Assembly (NCBI GenBank): GCA_964351855.1
Contig: CAYGQD010000005.1
Span: forward strand, 17,961 to 81,960
DNA from: JBCDHN01 sp964351855
GTDB taxonomy: Bacteria; Verrucomicrobiota; Verrucomicrobiia; Verrucomicrobiales; DEV007
Reading direction: 5' to 3'
Length of the DNA stretch: 64,000 nt
Each line of letters opens with the position of its first letter. Position 1 is the first letter of the stretch. The notes beneath the pieces were generated by a model. It was not told where the DNA came from and did no database searches. It saw nothing but the letters and a program-made list of their open reading frames with translations. This document shows, piece after piece, positions 26,528-35,901 of the stretch. Position numbers and translations under genes: made by a program.

Positions 26528-29500
26528 CTATTTGGCGAACATCTCGTGCTCGGAATCGCCGCTGCTCAGAATGTAGGCGAGGAGGTCAAGGACTTCTTCC
26601 TTCTTGAGCATGTTCAAGAGCATCGGCGGCATGGGAGAGACTTTAGAGACTTCAATGGTTTCCACTTGTTTGCGATCCACGTTCACGCGCTGATTGGGAT
26701 CGGTCAGGTCCGTATTCAGAGTCACGCCATCGCCACTGAGATTGACGACGACCCCGGAAAGGGTCTTTCCGTCTTTCATCTTTACGACGATGGGGGCGAA
26801 TTGCTCGTTGATCTCTTTGCTCGGATTAATGATCTGGTCGAGCAGGTCATGTGGGCTGTAGCGCCCTCCGGAGCCAGTCAGGTCCGGACCGGTCATTCCT
26901 CCCGCGTTTCCGAAGCGATGGCAGGCATAGCAGGCCGAGGCGGAGAACATGCGGCGACCGTTCTCGAAGTCTCGTCCCTTCATTCCGGTATTGGCGGCGG
27001 CGCTGAGTTCTTCGAGCGTCCACATCGTCGGGGTGCGCCCGACAAAGAGCGCTCCCAGATTCTCGATCGCGCTTTTGCGTTCCGCCTTCTTCGCAATGAG
27101 TTCTGCATGACGCGTTTTCTCGTTCTCGGTGAAGGTGGCGAGGCTTTCTTCACGGATGAAGCCGATGAATTTCTCGAAGCTGGCTCCTCCACGGTAATTG
27201 GCCGCTTTGAGGAACCAATTGAGCTGTTGCTCCCGCAGTTCCGGTGTCCACCCAACGCGCAGATGGCGCAGACTACGGGCATATTCCATCTGAGGCTCCT
27301 GGCTTTCCGCCGCCAGGATCAAGGCCATCCCCTTGGCGGCCGTGTTCGGGGCCTGAAGGTGGACCAAGGTCTCGCAAAGTAGCCAGTTAAGTTCAAACGT
27401 CTTTGCGGGAAACACCGGGTCCAACTTGCTGATCAGGCGCTGGATCGTGGCGGCATCGGGATCGCCAAAGCGATTGAGAACGACCTGAATCGTCCGGACA
27501 TAGTCAAGCTGATCGCGAGGGCTGAGGTCTTTCCACTGGAGACTGAGCAGGCTGGAGAAGAGATGGTCACGCATGGCTTCGTCCACGACGTGATCTTCGG
27601 AACGGTGACTCGGGCAGGTGCCGGAAACGCGGGCCAAGGCGAGAAGAGCGGGAATCTGGCGGCTTGGCTTGGGCTCCGACAGAGCGAACCCATACCAGAG
27701 GTTCACCGGCTGGTGTTCCAAAGCGACGCGTGCGGCCCAGGCGATGAAACGATCCTGATGATCAAGGTGTTCGAACGCCATCGAAATCGCTTTTGGATCT
27801 TGTTTGCCGTGGAAGGCTTCCAGTTGGTGGCGCAACTGGCGGAGAGGACTCACCTTGGGCGTCAAGTCGACAGGTGCGGTGCTTTCTTTTCCCTGATAGG
27901 TGACGCGGTAGAGTCCGGATTGAACGCGGCGACCACCAATCGCGAAATACATCGCTCCGTCCTTTGGATGAATGATGGCATCGGTAACCGGGAGCGGGGC
28001 TCCGGTGATGAATTCTTCCTTCGTCCCGGTATAGCTGGCCCCGTCTTCCTGGAGATGAACGGCGTACACTTTCCCCCAGCTCCAGTCCAAAACGTAGTAG
28101 GCATTTTGATATTTTGCGGGGAACTTCGCTCCATATCCAAAACGCGTTCCGGTAGGAGAGCCGGGGCCAATATTCAGCGTGGCAGGGAGATTATCCGCAT
28201 AGAACTCCGGATACTTTCCTGCGCCGTTGCGCCATCCGAATTCCGCGCCACTGACGACGTGGTTCACCCGCGTCGGACGATACCAGGGAGTGTTGAAATC
28301 GTATTCCATATCCGCGTCGTAAGTAAACAGCTCACCATCCTTATTCACGGACGCCCCATAGATATTGCGAAAGCCCGAAGCATGGATTTCGAATTCTTTC
28401 CCATCCGGGGAAACGCGGTAAATGATGCCACCGGGAGCGAGAACGTGGCGATTGTGACCGCGTCCATCGAGCATGCGTGGCAGCAAATGATCGTCTCCCC
28501 AAATTTTTGGGACCGGGGAGGAATCGAGGGTCTCCGTCAGGATCGCATTGTTTCCCGTCACGAGATAGAGAGCTTTTCCATCCGGAGTGGGCAACACCGC
28601 GTGAACACCGTGATCGCTCTTCGCATCAAAGGCGCGCAACTGCTCGACCTTGTCCAGTTCATCGTCGCCGTCACTGTCGGAGATGCGATACAGCCCACTG
28701 TGCATTTTCTGCTCGTAGTCATTCACGCCGGCGTAAAGAGCACCAAACGCGAAGATCATCCCATTGATGGCCCGGATATTGACAGGCACTTTTTCAACGT
28801 CGCTTTCCTTGAGAACTTGGCCCGGCTTCGGGGGAGTGAAACGATAGAGGTCTCCATATTGATCGCTCGCATAGATTCGCCCTTGATCATCATTACAGAG
28901 CGCGACCCATGAACCTTGCTCCACCCCAGGGACGGAGTAGAGCAGCTCCACCTGAAAGCCATCCGGGACCTTGATGCGATCCACCGGAGTCGCTTTGTTT
29001 TCACCGACGCGAGGACCAACTTCCGTGGGACGTTTGGGACGGGGTTTTGCCGCTACCGGAGGCTTTGGCTTGGGTTTCGGTTGAGGAGCGGCTTTGGGCT
29101 TGCCCATTTCTTGGGCGTCCGAAGGGACATTTGCTTTCGCAAAGGACGTCACGCCACCGTCAGGAAGCCGCTTCAATCGCACCTCTTTGATCTGGACGGT
29201 CATGGCGGGTCCCTTGTGGACTTGAAACGCGAGCAATCCACTCATCGCGCGACTCTTCTCGTCGTAGTCCGCAAACTCGATGGTGAGCTTGCCATCAATG
29301 AAGTGCTGAATGTGGTTTCCCTTGGCGACGATGCGGTATTCGTGCCACTGGGAGATATCCACAGCCACGGGATCGCGCTCCGCCACGATCCACTTTACGC
29401 CTTCAGGATCCGCCGTGACGCTCTGACCGTTTTTGACAACGATCCCCCTGCCCCGCTCATGGTAGATCATCGCGTTGTAGGGCGCATTGGAGTGGATATC

Positions 29501-29839
29501 GCATTGATAACCACCGATGACCCATTTCCCGACATCGGGAAGTTCCGCGCTGCGGTATTGAATGCCGGAATTGTTATTGCCGGTGACGCGAATTTGGGCG
29601 CGGAATTCGAAGTTTTTCACCTCTCCGCCCCGCCAGATCAGGAACTGATTGTAGCTGAGATGTTCGGGCCCCTTCGTCTTTCCGGTGATCACTCCATTCT
29701 CGACGCTCCAGAGTTCGGGATTGCCATCCCAACCGGTAAGGTCGTTCCCATTAAAGAGCGATTCAAATTCCTGAGCACCAACGGGAGCCATGCTCAGACC
29801 TAGCCATACGAAGACGAAAAAACGGAGATTTTGGGGCAT
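26528..29839 (-). CDS. DUF1080, PVC sorbosone-dehydrogenase-like propeller and cytochrome c fusion
   Basis: Exported 1103-residue protein from the ATG at 29839, which begins a signal peptide (NLRFFVFVWLGLSMAPVGAQ). Residues about 22-215 are a DUF1080 (3-keto-disaccharide hydrolase-like, LamG-fold) domain opening FESLFNGNDLTGWDG. A Pro/Lys/Ala-rich linker follows (about 228-265), then a sorbosone-dehydrogenase-like beta-propeller (KVPDGFQVELLYSVPGVEQGS onward, about 285-640), a helical HEAT-like part, and a C-terminal cytochrome c domain with CYACHRFG near residue 965 and the PVC haem-domain ending (NPSKEINEQFAPIVV). The frame stays open upstream through the repeat region to 30073, but those 78 residues are repeat-derived and rejected. 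A role in periplasmic sugar degradation and oxidation is inferred from the domains. Confidence 0.88.
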   Translation of the reverse strand: MPQNLRFFVFVWLGLSMAPVGAQEFESLFNGNDLTGWDGNPELWSVENGVITGKTKGPEHLSYNQFLIWRGGEVKNFEFRAQIRVTGNNNSGIQYRSAELPDVGKWVIGGYQCDIHSNAPYNAMIYHERGRGIVVKNGQSVTADPEGVKWIVAERDPVAVDISQWHEYRIVAKGNHIQHFIDGKLTIEFADYDEKSRAMSGLLAFQVHKGPAMTVQIKEVRLKRLPDGGVTSFAKANVPSDAQEMGKPKAAPQPKPKPKPPVAAKPRPKRPTEVGPRVGENKATPVDRIKVPDGFQVELLYSVPGVEQGSWVALCNDDQGRIYASDQYGDLYRFTPPKPGQVLKESDVEKVPVNIRAINGMIFAFGALYAGVNDYEQKMHSGLYRISDSDGDDELDKVEQLRAFDAKSDHGVHAVLPTPDGKALYLVTGNNAILTETLDSSPVPKIWGDDHLLPRMLDGRGHNRHVLAPGGIIYRVSPDGKEFEIHASGFRNIYGASVNKDGELFTYDADMEYDFNTPWYRPTRVNHVVSGAEFGWRNGAGKYPEFYADNLPATLNIGPGSPTGTRFGYGAKFPAKYQNAYYVLDWSWGKVYAVHLQEDGASYTGTKEEFITGAPLPVTDAIIHPKDGAMYFAIGGRRVQSGLYRVTYQGKESTAPVDLTPKVSPLRQLRHQLEAFHGKQDPKAISMAFEHLDHQDRFIAWAARVALEHQPVNLWYGFALSEPKPSRQIPALLALARVSGTCPSHRSEDHVVDEAMRDHLFSSLLSLQWKDLSPRDQLDYVRTIQVVLNRFGDPDAATIQRLISKLDPVFPAKTFELNWLLCETLVHLQAPNTAAKGMALILAAESQEPQMEYARSLRHLRVGWTPELREQQLNWFLKAANYRGGASFEKFIGFIREESLATFTENEKTRHAELIAKKAERKSAIENLGALFVGRTPTMWTLEELSAAANTGMKGRDFENGRRMFSASACYACHRFGNAGGMTGPDLTGSGGRYSPHDLLDQIINPSKEINEQFAPIVVKMKDGKTLSGVVVNLSGDGVTLNTDLTDPNQRVNVDRKQVETIEVSKVSPMPPMLLNMLKKEEVLDLLAYILSSGDSEHEMFAK

Positions 29840-29884
29840 AACAATCTGCAATACGACGCCCTCAGGAGTTGTGAAACGAATTCT

Positions 29885-30024
29885 TGAGAAAAATGATGTG
29901 ATCCGGGAAAAGGGAACATGGAAGAACAGGATATTCAGGATGGCGGAAACCTGTTGAAACACTCGCGTCATCGCGCCCTTGAAAAAAATCCTGCCCTTCC
30001 TGCTTATCCATGTAGGCACCCGGA
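29885..30024. repeat. Dispersed repeat copy matching 26402-26490
   Basis: GAACATGGAAGAACAGGATATTCAGGATGG (starting 29914, given in pieces here: GAACATGGA, ACAGGATATTCAGGAT) resembles 26052-26079 and 26464-26495, and CCCTTGAAAAAAATCCTGCC (29976 onward) with CTGCTTATCCATGTAGGCA resembles 26402-26451. The two main copies therefore bracket the propeller/cytochrome gene in the same orientation. They contain no plausible coding sequence. Confidence 0.7.
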
Positions 30025-30027
30025 CAC

Positions 30028-30064
30028 GAAAAAGGTCGCGAAACCTGCTCCGGCTCCGCGACCT
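30028..30064 (-). terminator. Rho-independent terminator of the TraB-like gene
   Basis: AGGTCGCG (30033-30040) pairs with CGCGACCT (30057-30064). Read on the reverse strand the stem is followed by TTTTTC, giving a U-run. It lies 36 bases after the stop of the reverse-strand TraB-like gene. Confidence 0.75.
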
Positions 30065-30099
30065 CTGACACAACGAATTCGTTGCCCTGTTTTTGGGTG

Positions 30100-31080
30100 T
30101 TATTCCGGAGGCACCAGCCCGCGGAGAAATCCCATGACGCTTTCAACGACGTAGTCGTCTTTCAGCAAATTTTCGACCAGATCCAAACCGCTGACTGCGG
30201 CCGAGCCATCGCCGATGTTCCAAGCCTGCATCCACTCCGTCTTTCCTTGGGTGTATCCAGCGGCTTCGAGACGCTTCTTGAAGTCAGGCATGTGGCCAGC
30301 TCCGTAAAAGACGGCGATGTTCCGCTGCCCGTTGGAGACTTGCTCTTCGATCGCGTCCATCACGATCTTGTTCCGCTCGCTAATGATGACGGTGCCATCT
30401 TCTCCTTCGATCATGTCGATGAAGGTTTCGCTTTGCGCCAGCATCGGAGCCAGATTCCGCTTCAGCTTGTCCGGATTGAATTCGGTGATGGCTTGTCCCA
30501 GTTGGACCATCATTTCTTCATTCCCCATGGCCTCAATCTGATCCTTCATCGCCGGATCGCTTTCCAACGCCATGGCCCGCTTAAAGAGGGTGCTCATGTT
30601 CTGATTCCGGGTTTTCATGAGGTGATCCCATTGATCCCAAGTCGCATCCGCATGGACGAAGTTCGGCTTATCGTAGTCGATCCCTTCCAGTTGGTAGCGC
30701 AGGCCCAAGATGTTTTGGGTGAGGCGCTGTATGAGATGGGTGAGGCCCAAGTCTTCCCGATTGTTCTCTCCGCGATTTTCCATGGGACCGCCGACCAATT
30801 CGTAGAGAACGACGTCGTAGTTAGCCAGGCGCTGGTTAATGCGATCAAAGTAATCCTGATCGCCAATGTGAACGGCCCCGACCAGGTCCACTACGGCACC
30901 GTCAGGATGCTCGAAGGTTACGACCGCCGTCTGGAGTTCGGAATTCCCATCGGGACGTTCGAAATACCGGATGGAGTCCAGCACTTCGCCTTCGGCATTT
31001 TGAGCGAAACTGAGGCCGGAGGTGGCGAAAAGGGTGATGGCACCTAACAGCGCCCCGGTTCGGGTCTTACAGTCTTTCAT
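30100..31080 (-). CDS. TraB/TIKI-like (GumN-related) exported protein
   Basis: Protein of 326 residues from the ATG at 31080, which begins a signal peptide (GALLGAITLFATSGLSFAQ). It matches the TraB/PrgY/TIKI fold by paired motifs: VDLVGAVHIGDQDYFDRIN (GxxH) near residue 65, YDVVLYELVGG near 88, and the C-terminal NIAVFYGAGHMPDFKKRLEAAGY. Eukaryotic TIKI relatives are metalloproteases, and the His and Glu residues used for metal binding appear conserved here. In bacteria the family inhibits pheromones or is of unknown use. A longer reading from 31140 adds 20 residues before the signal and is less likely. A hairpin terminator follows. The precise target is unknown. Confidence 0.8.
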   Translation of the reverse strand: MKDCKTRTGALLGAITLFATSGLSFAQNAEGEVLDSIRYFERPDGNSELQTAVVTFEHPDGAVVDLVGAVHIGDQDYFDRINQRLANYDVVLYELVGGPMENRGENNREDLGLTHLIQRLTQNILGLRYQLEGIDYDKPNFVHADATWDQWDHLMKTRNQNMSTLFKRAMALESDPAMKDQIEAMGNEEMMVQLGQAITEFNPDKLKRNLAPMLAQSETFIDMIEGEDGTVIISERNKIVMDAIEEQVSNGQRNIAVFYGAGHMPDFKKRLEAAGYTQGKTEWMQAWNIGDGSAAVSGLDLVENLLKDDYVVESVMGFLRGLVPPE

Positions 31081-31199
31081 CGATTGTTGTCTTGGAGTTG
31101 CTATTCGGGACAGTTCAGAGTCCGCGTTCTGCAAGTTCATCGCCGGTCAGACGTTCGATTGTCTAATCCGGGCGAAAATTCTTCCTCCGAGAAGACGAA

Positions 31200-32760
31200 T
31201 CAATGGAGAAAGTGCCGATGCCGACTAAAGACCATCGCCATTTCGCGTTCGTTGGCCGCTTTGATCACTTCTTTGTCGCGAACGGAACCGCCCGGCTGAA
31301 TCGCCGCTGTTGCGCCCGCTTCCGCTGCGGAAATCAAGCCATCGGCGAAGGGAAACATCGCATCGCTGGCCACGACACTGCCATCGAGGTCCAATCCAGC
31401 TTCCTGCGCTTTCCAAACCGCAATCCGAACGGAATCGACTCGCGACATCTGTCCGGCTCCAATTCCCAAGGTTCGATCACTGGTTCCAAAGACGATCGCA
31501 TTCGACTTCACGTGTTTAACCACGCGCCAGGTGAACCGCATCGCCTCAATTTCATCGCTGGTGGGAGGACGCTCCGTGACAACGTTCTCTTCCATGTCCT
31601 CGGTCCCCAAAGCGACGGGATCGCTGTCCATTACCATGAGACCACCGATGGTCGAACGGATAATGGGCTCTGAGAATACGTTTTTCACTTCATCCGCCAT
31701 GCGAATGAGTCGCAGATTCTTCTTCTTCTGGAGTAGCGCTCGCGCTTCCGCTTCGAATTCCGGCGCAATGATGACATCCGTAAAGATTTCGCTGATGACC
31801 CGGGCCAAACTCTCGGGCATCGGCNNNNNNNNNNGAGCCAACGAGAGTCTGACTGTGGATGAGGTTGAAGGGCTCTACGTGGTGGAAGGTGGTGGCAACG
31901 TCCTCGGTCTGCTCACCGACGTTGACGGGAATGTCAGTCAGTTTCGCATCCGGTTTAACTTTCAGGATGGCGACGGTGGGTCGCCGAAACTCACAAATCA
32001 GTTCTGCGGCGGAAGCGATGTCGAGGACGTTCGTGTAGCTCAGCCCTTTGCCATGGAGCTGCTCAAAGTAGTCGCCAAAATTCCCGTAGAGCCAGGCTTC
32101 CTGGTGAGGATTATCCCCATATCGAAGCTTCTGTTCGAGGGGAATGCTGACGCTGAAGGAACTCCGCGTCTCCTGGTTCTTGTTCAGATATCTGGCGATG
32201 ACATCGTCATAGGCCGCCGTCTTCTGGAACACTTTGATCGCCAGGTATTCGCGCGTTTTCAGATGGGTGGCCCCCTCATTGGCCAGCATATCGCGAATCA
32301 CCCGATCATAGTCTTCTGGATCCGAAACCACGGTCACGCTTTGGTAATTCTTGGCCGCGGAACGCAGCATCGAAGGACCACCGATGTCGATCTGCTCGAT
32401 CGCTTCCTTCAGTTCGATGTCCGGCTTGGCAATGGTTTCCTCAAAGGGATACAGGTTCACCACCACCAAGTCGATCGGCTGAATCTGGTTCTCCTCCGCC
32501 TCCCGATTGTGCTTTTCCGAGTCCCTTAGGTAAAGCAGCCCACCGTGGACCTTGGGATGCAAGGTTTTCACCCGTCCTTCAAACAACTCCGGAAATCCCG
32601 TGTAGTCAGAAACATCGGTGACCGGAATTTCCAGATCTCGAATGAACTTCGCCGTTCCACCGGTGGAAAGAATCTCGACATCTTGCTCATGCAAGGCTTG
32701 AGCGAGGGCGTCCAGACCAGTTTTGTCCGACACGGAGATGAGGGCGCGTTGTATGCTCAT
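31200..32760 (-). CDS. purH: Bifunctional AICAR formyltransferase / IMP cyclohydrolase, interrupted by an assembly gap
   Basis: Last two steps of de novo purine synthesis. From the ATG at 32760 the N-terminal cyclohydrolase part is canonical (RALISVSDKTGLDALAQAL, ILSTGGTAKFI, EGRVKTLHPKVHGGLL, NLYPFEETIAK, IDIGGPSMLRSAAKN), followed by LRYGDNPHQEAWLYG. The C-terminal transformylase part (31200 to about 31824) is also canonical: VIIAPEF, KKKNLRLI, DEVKNVFSEPI, SNAIVFG, GIGAGQMSRVDSVR, SDAMFPFADG, AIQPGGSVRD and the terminal RHFLH. Between them, 31835-31959 does not match the family: the KHTNPCG-type segment expected after PTVAILK is absent. The break is most simply an assembly fault at the N run, not a natural mutation. 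Confidence 0.9.
31825..31834. other. Assembly gap (10 N)
   Basis: Ten N bases inside purH. About 38 family residues are missing across this point, so the true distance is unknown. The 125 bases on the high-coordinate side (31835-31959) are suspect sequence. Confidence 0.95.
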
Positions 32761-32841
32761 ATCAGGGAAGTTCCGCAGCAACGTTAGGGTTCCGCAGAAA
32801 GCGAGCCTTGCGCGGGAAGCTCACGGGTTCAAGCGTAAATC

Positions 32842-33255
32842 TCAACCTCCCAACGGGGGAACGGAGGTCAGTCGTAGGAACTGGTCTTTCCCGATTTTCA
32901 AGAAAAAGTGGTTCGGATTCAGCTCCCGAGGACTCCCTTTGGGAAGCGTTTCCCGGTAGACGAGCCAGCGCTTGGAATCGTCCCACTGGCCTTCTTGCAT
33001 GAGCCAGGCTCGCTTCCCCGTCAGGCCTTCGGAAAGACGAAACAAGGGTTTCCCTCCCAATCTTACCACCTCGGCACCTGGAGGAAACGTCTCCTCTTTT
33101 TCAAAGAGCCCGTCATCGCCCAGGGCGGTGGGAAGGGTGACGATTTCCAGGCTCTCCCGCCGCTGCTGATCAATCACCGTAAATCCGGCAACCACGCCAA
33201 AGAGGCCGGTGAACAAAAGAAGAAACTGGAGGGCTTTTTCGGGCACGGCAACCAT
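32842..33255 (-). CDS. Hypothetical single-membrane-helix protein upstream of purH
   Basis: Unrecognised protein of 137 residues from the ATG at 33255. It has one N-terminal membrane helix (ALQFLLLFTGLFGVVAGFTVI) and a periplasmic part with LGDDGLFEKEETFPPGAEVVRLGGKPLFRLSEG, the last part ending in FFLKIGKDQFLRLTSVPP. A frame extension to 33381 lacks any signal-like or conserved sequence. The gene precedes purH on the same strand with 81 bases between and may be co-transcribed with it. It is divergent from the POT transporter. The charge pattern and repeated small beta-like segments suggest an extracytoplasmic domain, but no function can be given. Confidence 0.6.
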   Translation of the reverse strand: MVAVPEKALQFLLLFTGLFGVVAGFTVIDQQRRESLEIVTLPTALGDDGLFEKEETFPPGAEVVRLGGKPLFRLSEGLTGKRAWLMQEGQWDDSKRWLVYRETLPKGSPRELNPNHFFLKIGKDQFLRLTSVPPLGG

Positions 33256-33364
33256 CCTGACCGAGCTACTACGGATTTGCAAGCCATCGCAACCACTCGG
33301 CCGACAGCGATCCCCCCAAAAATCTCGGGCTTGCTCATTCCTCACGGAAACGCTACCACGAGCC

Positions 33365-35287
33365 ATGTCGAAGTATCGCACTGCTCCCGAATCCCGATCT
33401 GATTTCCCCCCGGGAATCGCCTACATCGTCGGGAATGAAGCAGCGGAACGCTTCAGCTACTACGGCATGCGCAACATCCTGGTGGTGTTCATGGTGGGAT
33501 ATCTTCATCTGATGGGAGACCTGCCGGGCGAACCGATGACCGGGCCGGAAGCGAACGCGAAGTTCCACAATTTTGCCGGTCTGGTTTACCTCACCCCGAT
33601 TTTCGGGGCGCTGCTTGCCGATGTATTTTTCGGCAAATACCTCACCATCGTCTGGCTTTCGATCGTCTATTGCCTGGGGCATCTGGCCCTGGCTTTCATG
33701 GGACAATTTGGCGAAGTGGAGATGCTGTTGATGACCGGACTCTGGCTCATTACGGTGGGTGCCGGCGGGATCAAACCCTGCGTTTCGGCCCACGTGGGCG
33801 ATCAGTTCGGGCGGTCCAACAGCCATCTCCTGACCAAGGTCTTTAACTACTTCTATTGGTCGATCAACTTGGGTGCCTTCCTCTCGTCGATGCTGACGCC
33901 TTGGTTGCTCAAATGGCACGGTCCTCACTGGGCCTTTGGCGTTCCGGGGATTCTCATGGCCCTGGCGACCCTGGTTTTCTGGATGGGACGCTGGAAGTTT
34001 GTCCACATTCCCCCGCGCAGCATGGCGGCGGTGAAGGAAATGTTCAGTGGGGAGGGGCTCGCCGCAATTGGCAAACTCGCGATCATCTATCTCTTCGTGA
34101 CCATGTTCTGGATGCTGTTTGATCAGCACAGTTCCTCCTGGGTGCTCCAGGCTCAGGACCTCAATCTCAAGTTCGGAATCACTTGGCTCCCGTCCCAGGT
34201 CCAGGCCATCAACCCGATCCTGGTCCTCACCTTCATTCCGCTCTTTACGATGGTGGTTTATCCCCGGCTCAACCGGGTTTTCGAGCTCACGCCCCTGCGA
34301 AAGATCGGGATTGGCCTCTTTCTCACCGCGCTCTCTTTTGTCGTGATCGCCCTGGTCCAGGAAGCGGTCGATGCGGGGGCGCGCCCCTCGGTCGGCTGGC
34401 AATTGCTGGCCTTCGTGCTCCTGACCGCCGGTGAAGTCATGGTTTCGATCGTCGCCTTGGAATTCAGCTACACCCAGGCTCCCCGAGCCATGAAATCCGT
34501 CATCATGGGGATCTTCTTTCTCTCCGTCTCGCTGGGGAATTTCATCACCGAGGGCGTCAACCATGCCATTCAAATCGCGACTCCGGTCGAAGCCGCTGAC
34601 AACTTCATCAAAGGTCGCGATGCCGCCCGTGGCGAAGTGGATGACGATGGGAACATCGTGACGCTCCGAGGAAAAGACCATCAATTCGGCACGATCGACG
34701 ACATCGTGGTGCGCTACAATGGTGAGCAACGGGACGATATCCGCTTTGCCAGCCGCGAAGCCCTCGAAGAGGCCGCCCAGCGAATCGAAGCCGCCATTCC
34801 CGAAAACGACTGGCTTTGCCTGCCACAGGAAGAGGGCCAGGCTCTGATCGAGGGGCTCATCGATCCCTGGGGCGAGCCGCTCGTTTACACGCTGGTCACT
34901 CGCGCTCAGTGCCGGATCGTCTCAGCCGGACCAGATCGGATCCACAAAACGAAATGGGATCAGGGGATTCGGCTGGAAGTCTCCTTGCCGGAAATCGAGA
35001 GCGAGGGCGGCGTTCTCGCGAAGATGGCGAGGGTATTTCGCCCCGAAGTTGCCTGGATTGATCGACGCAAGCAAGAACTCGGACTCGCCAGCGTCGAGAC
35101 CACTGCCCCCGGCCAGGCTCCCCGGGCCTCCGTCAACCGGACGTTCTTTGCCGGCGGTCTCACTCTGCTGGAAGGCGCTCCCTATTTTTGGTTCTTCGCC
35201 ATTTTTATGCTGATTACGGCCCTGGCCTACCTTCCGGTCCTTCGCCTCTACAAGCCAAAAGACTATCTCCACGAAGAGGGCGATTAA
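33365..35287 (+). CDS. POT family proton-dependent peptide transporter with large loop insertion
   Basis: Inner-membrane proton:oligopeptide symporter, 640 residues from the ATG at 33365. The POT signature is present at the N-terminus: IAYIVGNEAAERFSYYGMRNIL contains the ExxER motif and YYG, and GAGGIKPCVSAHVGDQF is the second family signature. About a dozen membrane helices run to residue 400, and the last helix is near 600-620. Between about 415 and 585 lies a non-family, soluble insertion: DDDGNIVTLRGKDHQFGTIDD, then LIDPWGEPLVYTL and RIVSAGPD, which resemble the C-terminal motif of GspG-type pseudopilins. Family members are usually 450-550 residues. An earlier in-frame ATG at 33209 adds 52 residues of no membrane or family character. 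The stop overlaps the convergent gmk stop. Confidence 0.9.
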   Translation: MSKYRTAPESRSDFPPGIAYIVGNEAAERFSYYGMRNILVVFMVGYLHLMGDLPGEPMTGPEANAKFHNFAGLVYLTPIFGALLADVFFGKYLTIVWLSIVYCLGHLALAFMGQFGEVEMLLMTGLWLITVGAGGIKPCVSAHVGDQFGRSNSHLLTKVFNYFYWSINLGAFLSSMLTPWLLKWHGPHWAFGVPGILMALATLVFWMGRWKFVHIPPRSMAAVKEMFSGEGLAAIGKLAIIYLFVTMFWMLFDQHSSSWVLQAQDLNLKFGITWLPSQVQAINPILVLTFIPLFTMVVYPRLNRVFELTPLRKIGIGLFLTALSFVVIALVQEAVDAGARPSVGWQLLAFVLLTAGEVMVSIVALEFSYTQAPRAMKSVIMGIFFLSVSLGNFITEGVNHAIQIATPVEAADNFIKGRDAARGEVDDDGNIVTLRGKDHQFGTIDDIVVRYNGEQRDDIRFASREALEEAAQRIEAAIPENDWLCLPQEEGQALIEGLIDPWGEPLVYTLVTRAQCRIVSAGPDRIHKTKWDQGIRLEVSLPEIESEGGVLAKMARVFRPEVAWIDRRKQELGLASVETTAPGQAPRASVNRTFFAGGLTLLEGAPYFWFFAIFMLITALAYLPVLRLYKPKDYLHEEGD

Positions 35288-35901
35288 TCCTGATTGAGAC
35301 GCGCGGAGCGATGGCGCTCGGCTTGGAGAATTGCGCCAAACTCCGCAAAATCGACTTCCTTCTCCCCGCTGATGATCGTGTAACGGTATTCCGGCCAGTG
35401 CCGCATCTCTTCACCTGCATTCACCATCCGCACCGCCAATTCTTCATCCGCCATTGGCCCACGATTACGGACCCGCTCCATCAGCTCTTCAAGCGAGCGG
35501 GGAAGGATGAACACATCGACGAGGCAACGCCGAATGTAGTCATCCTCGATCTGGCGAAGCTGGGCCGCGCCTTGGATATCGAGATCCATCAGGACATCAA
35601 TCCCCTGTTCCAAATTCTCGATCACCGTTTTCTTGAGCGTTCCGTAAAACCGACCGCTCCCGTGAACTTGAGCGTATTCCAGCAGCTCACCTTCCTCGAT
35701 CTTCGCTGAAAACTCGTCTGAAGAGAGGAAATGGTAATCGACCCCGTCGATTTCCCCTTCTCGGGGCGGTCTGGTGGTGCAGGAGACGGAGTAGTGACAA
35801 TCCGGCGAGGTCTCTGCCATTCTCCGACAAAGGGTCGTTTTTCCAGAGCCGGAAGGGCCGGAAACCACACAAAGAATTCCGTGACGAGACGCTTGGGACA
35901 T
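35284..35901 (-). CDS. gmk: Guanylate kinase
   Basis: Cytoplasmic enzyme that phosphorylates GMP to GDP, 205 residues from the ATG at 35901. The P-loop is GILCVVSGPSGSGKTTL near residues 8-24, and the GMP-binding lobe reads YSVSCTTRPPREGEIDGVDYHF, matching the family's S-TTR-R-GE-G-DY-F pattern. LMDLDIQGAAQLR is the conserved DxxGA segment, and IRRCLVDVFILPRSLEELMERVRNRG the LID region. Length is typical. An upstream in-frame start at 35952 would add an unconserved 17 residues. The gene is convergent with the POT transporter and overlaps its stop by four bases, and divergent from a sulfatase. No rpoZ is visible next to it. Confidence 0.95.
   Translation of the reverse strand: MSQASRHGILCVVSGPSGSGKTTLCRRMAETSPDCHYSVSCTTRPPREGEIDGVDYHFLSSDEFSAKIEEGELLEYAQVHGSGRFYGTLKKTVIENLEQGIDVLMDLDIQGAAQLRQIEDDYIRRCLVDVFILPRSLEELMERVRNRGPMADEELAVRMVNAGEEMRHWPEYRYTIISGEKEVDFAEFGAILQAERHRSARLNQD

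Noticed and set aside
29840..30073. 78-codon N-terminal extension of the DUF1080 gene
   Set aside because: Consists of translated dispersed repeat; the ATG at 29839 directly precedes a good signal peptide.
33353..34729. 458-codon reverse open frame, rich in His, Glu and Arg
   Set aside because: Antisense to the POT transporter; composition is typical of the complement of membrane helices.
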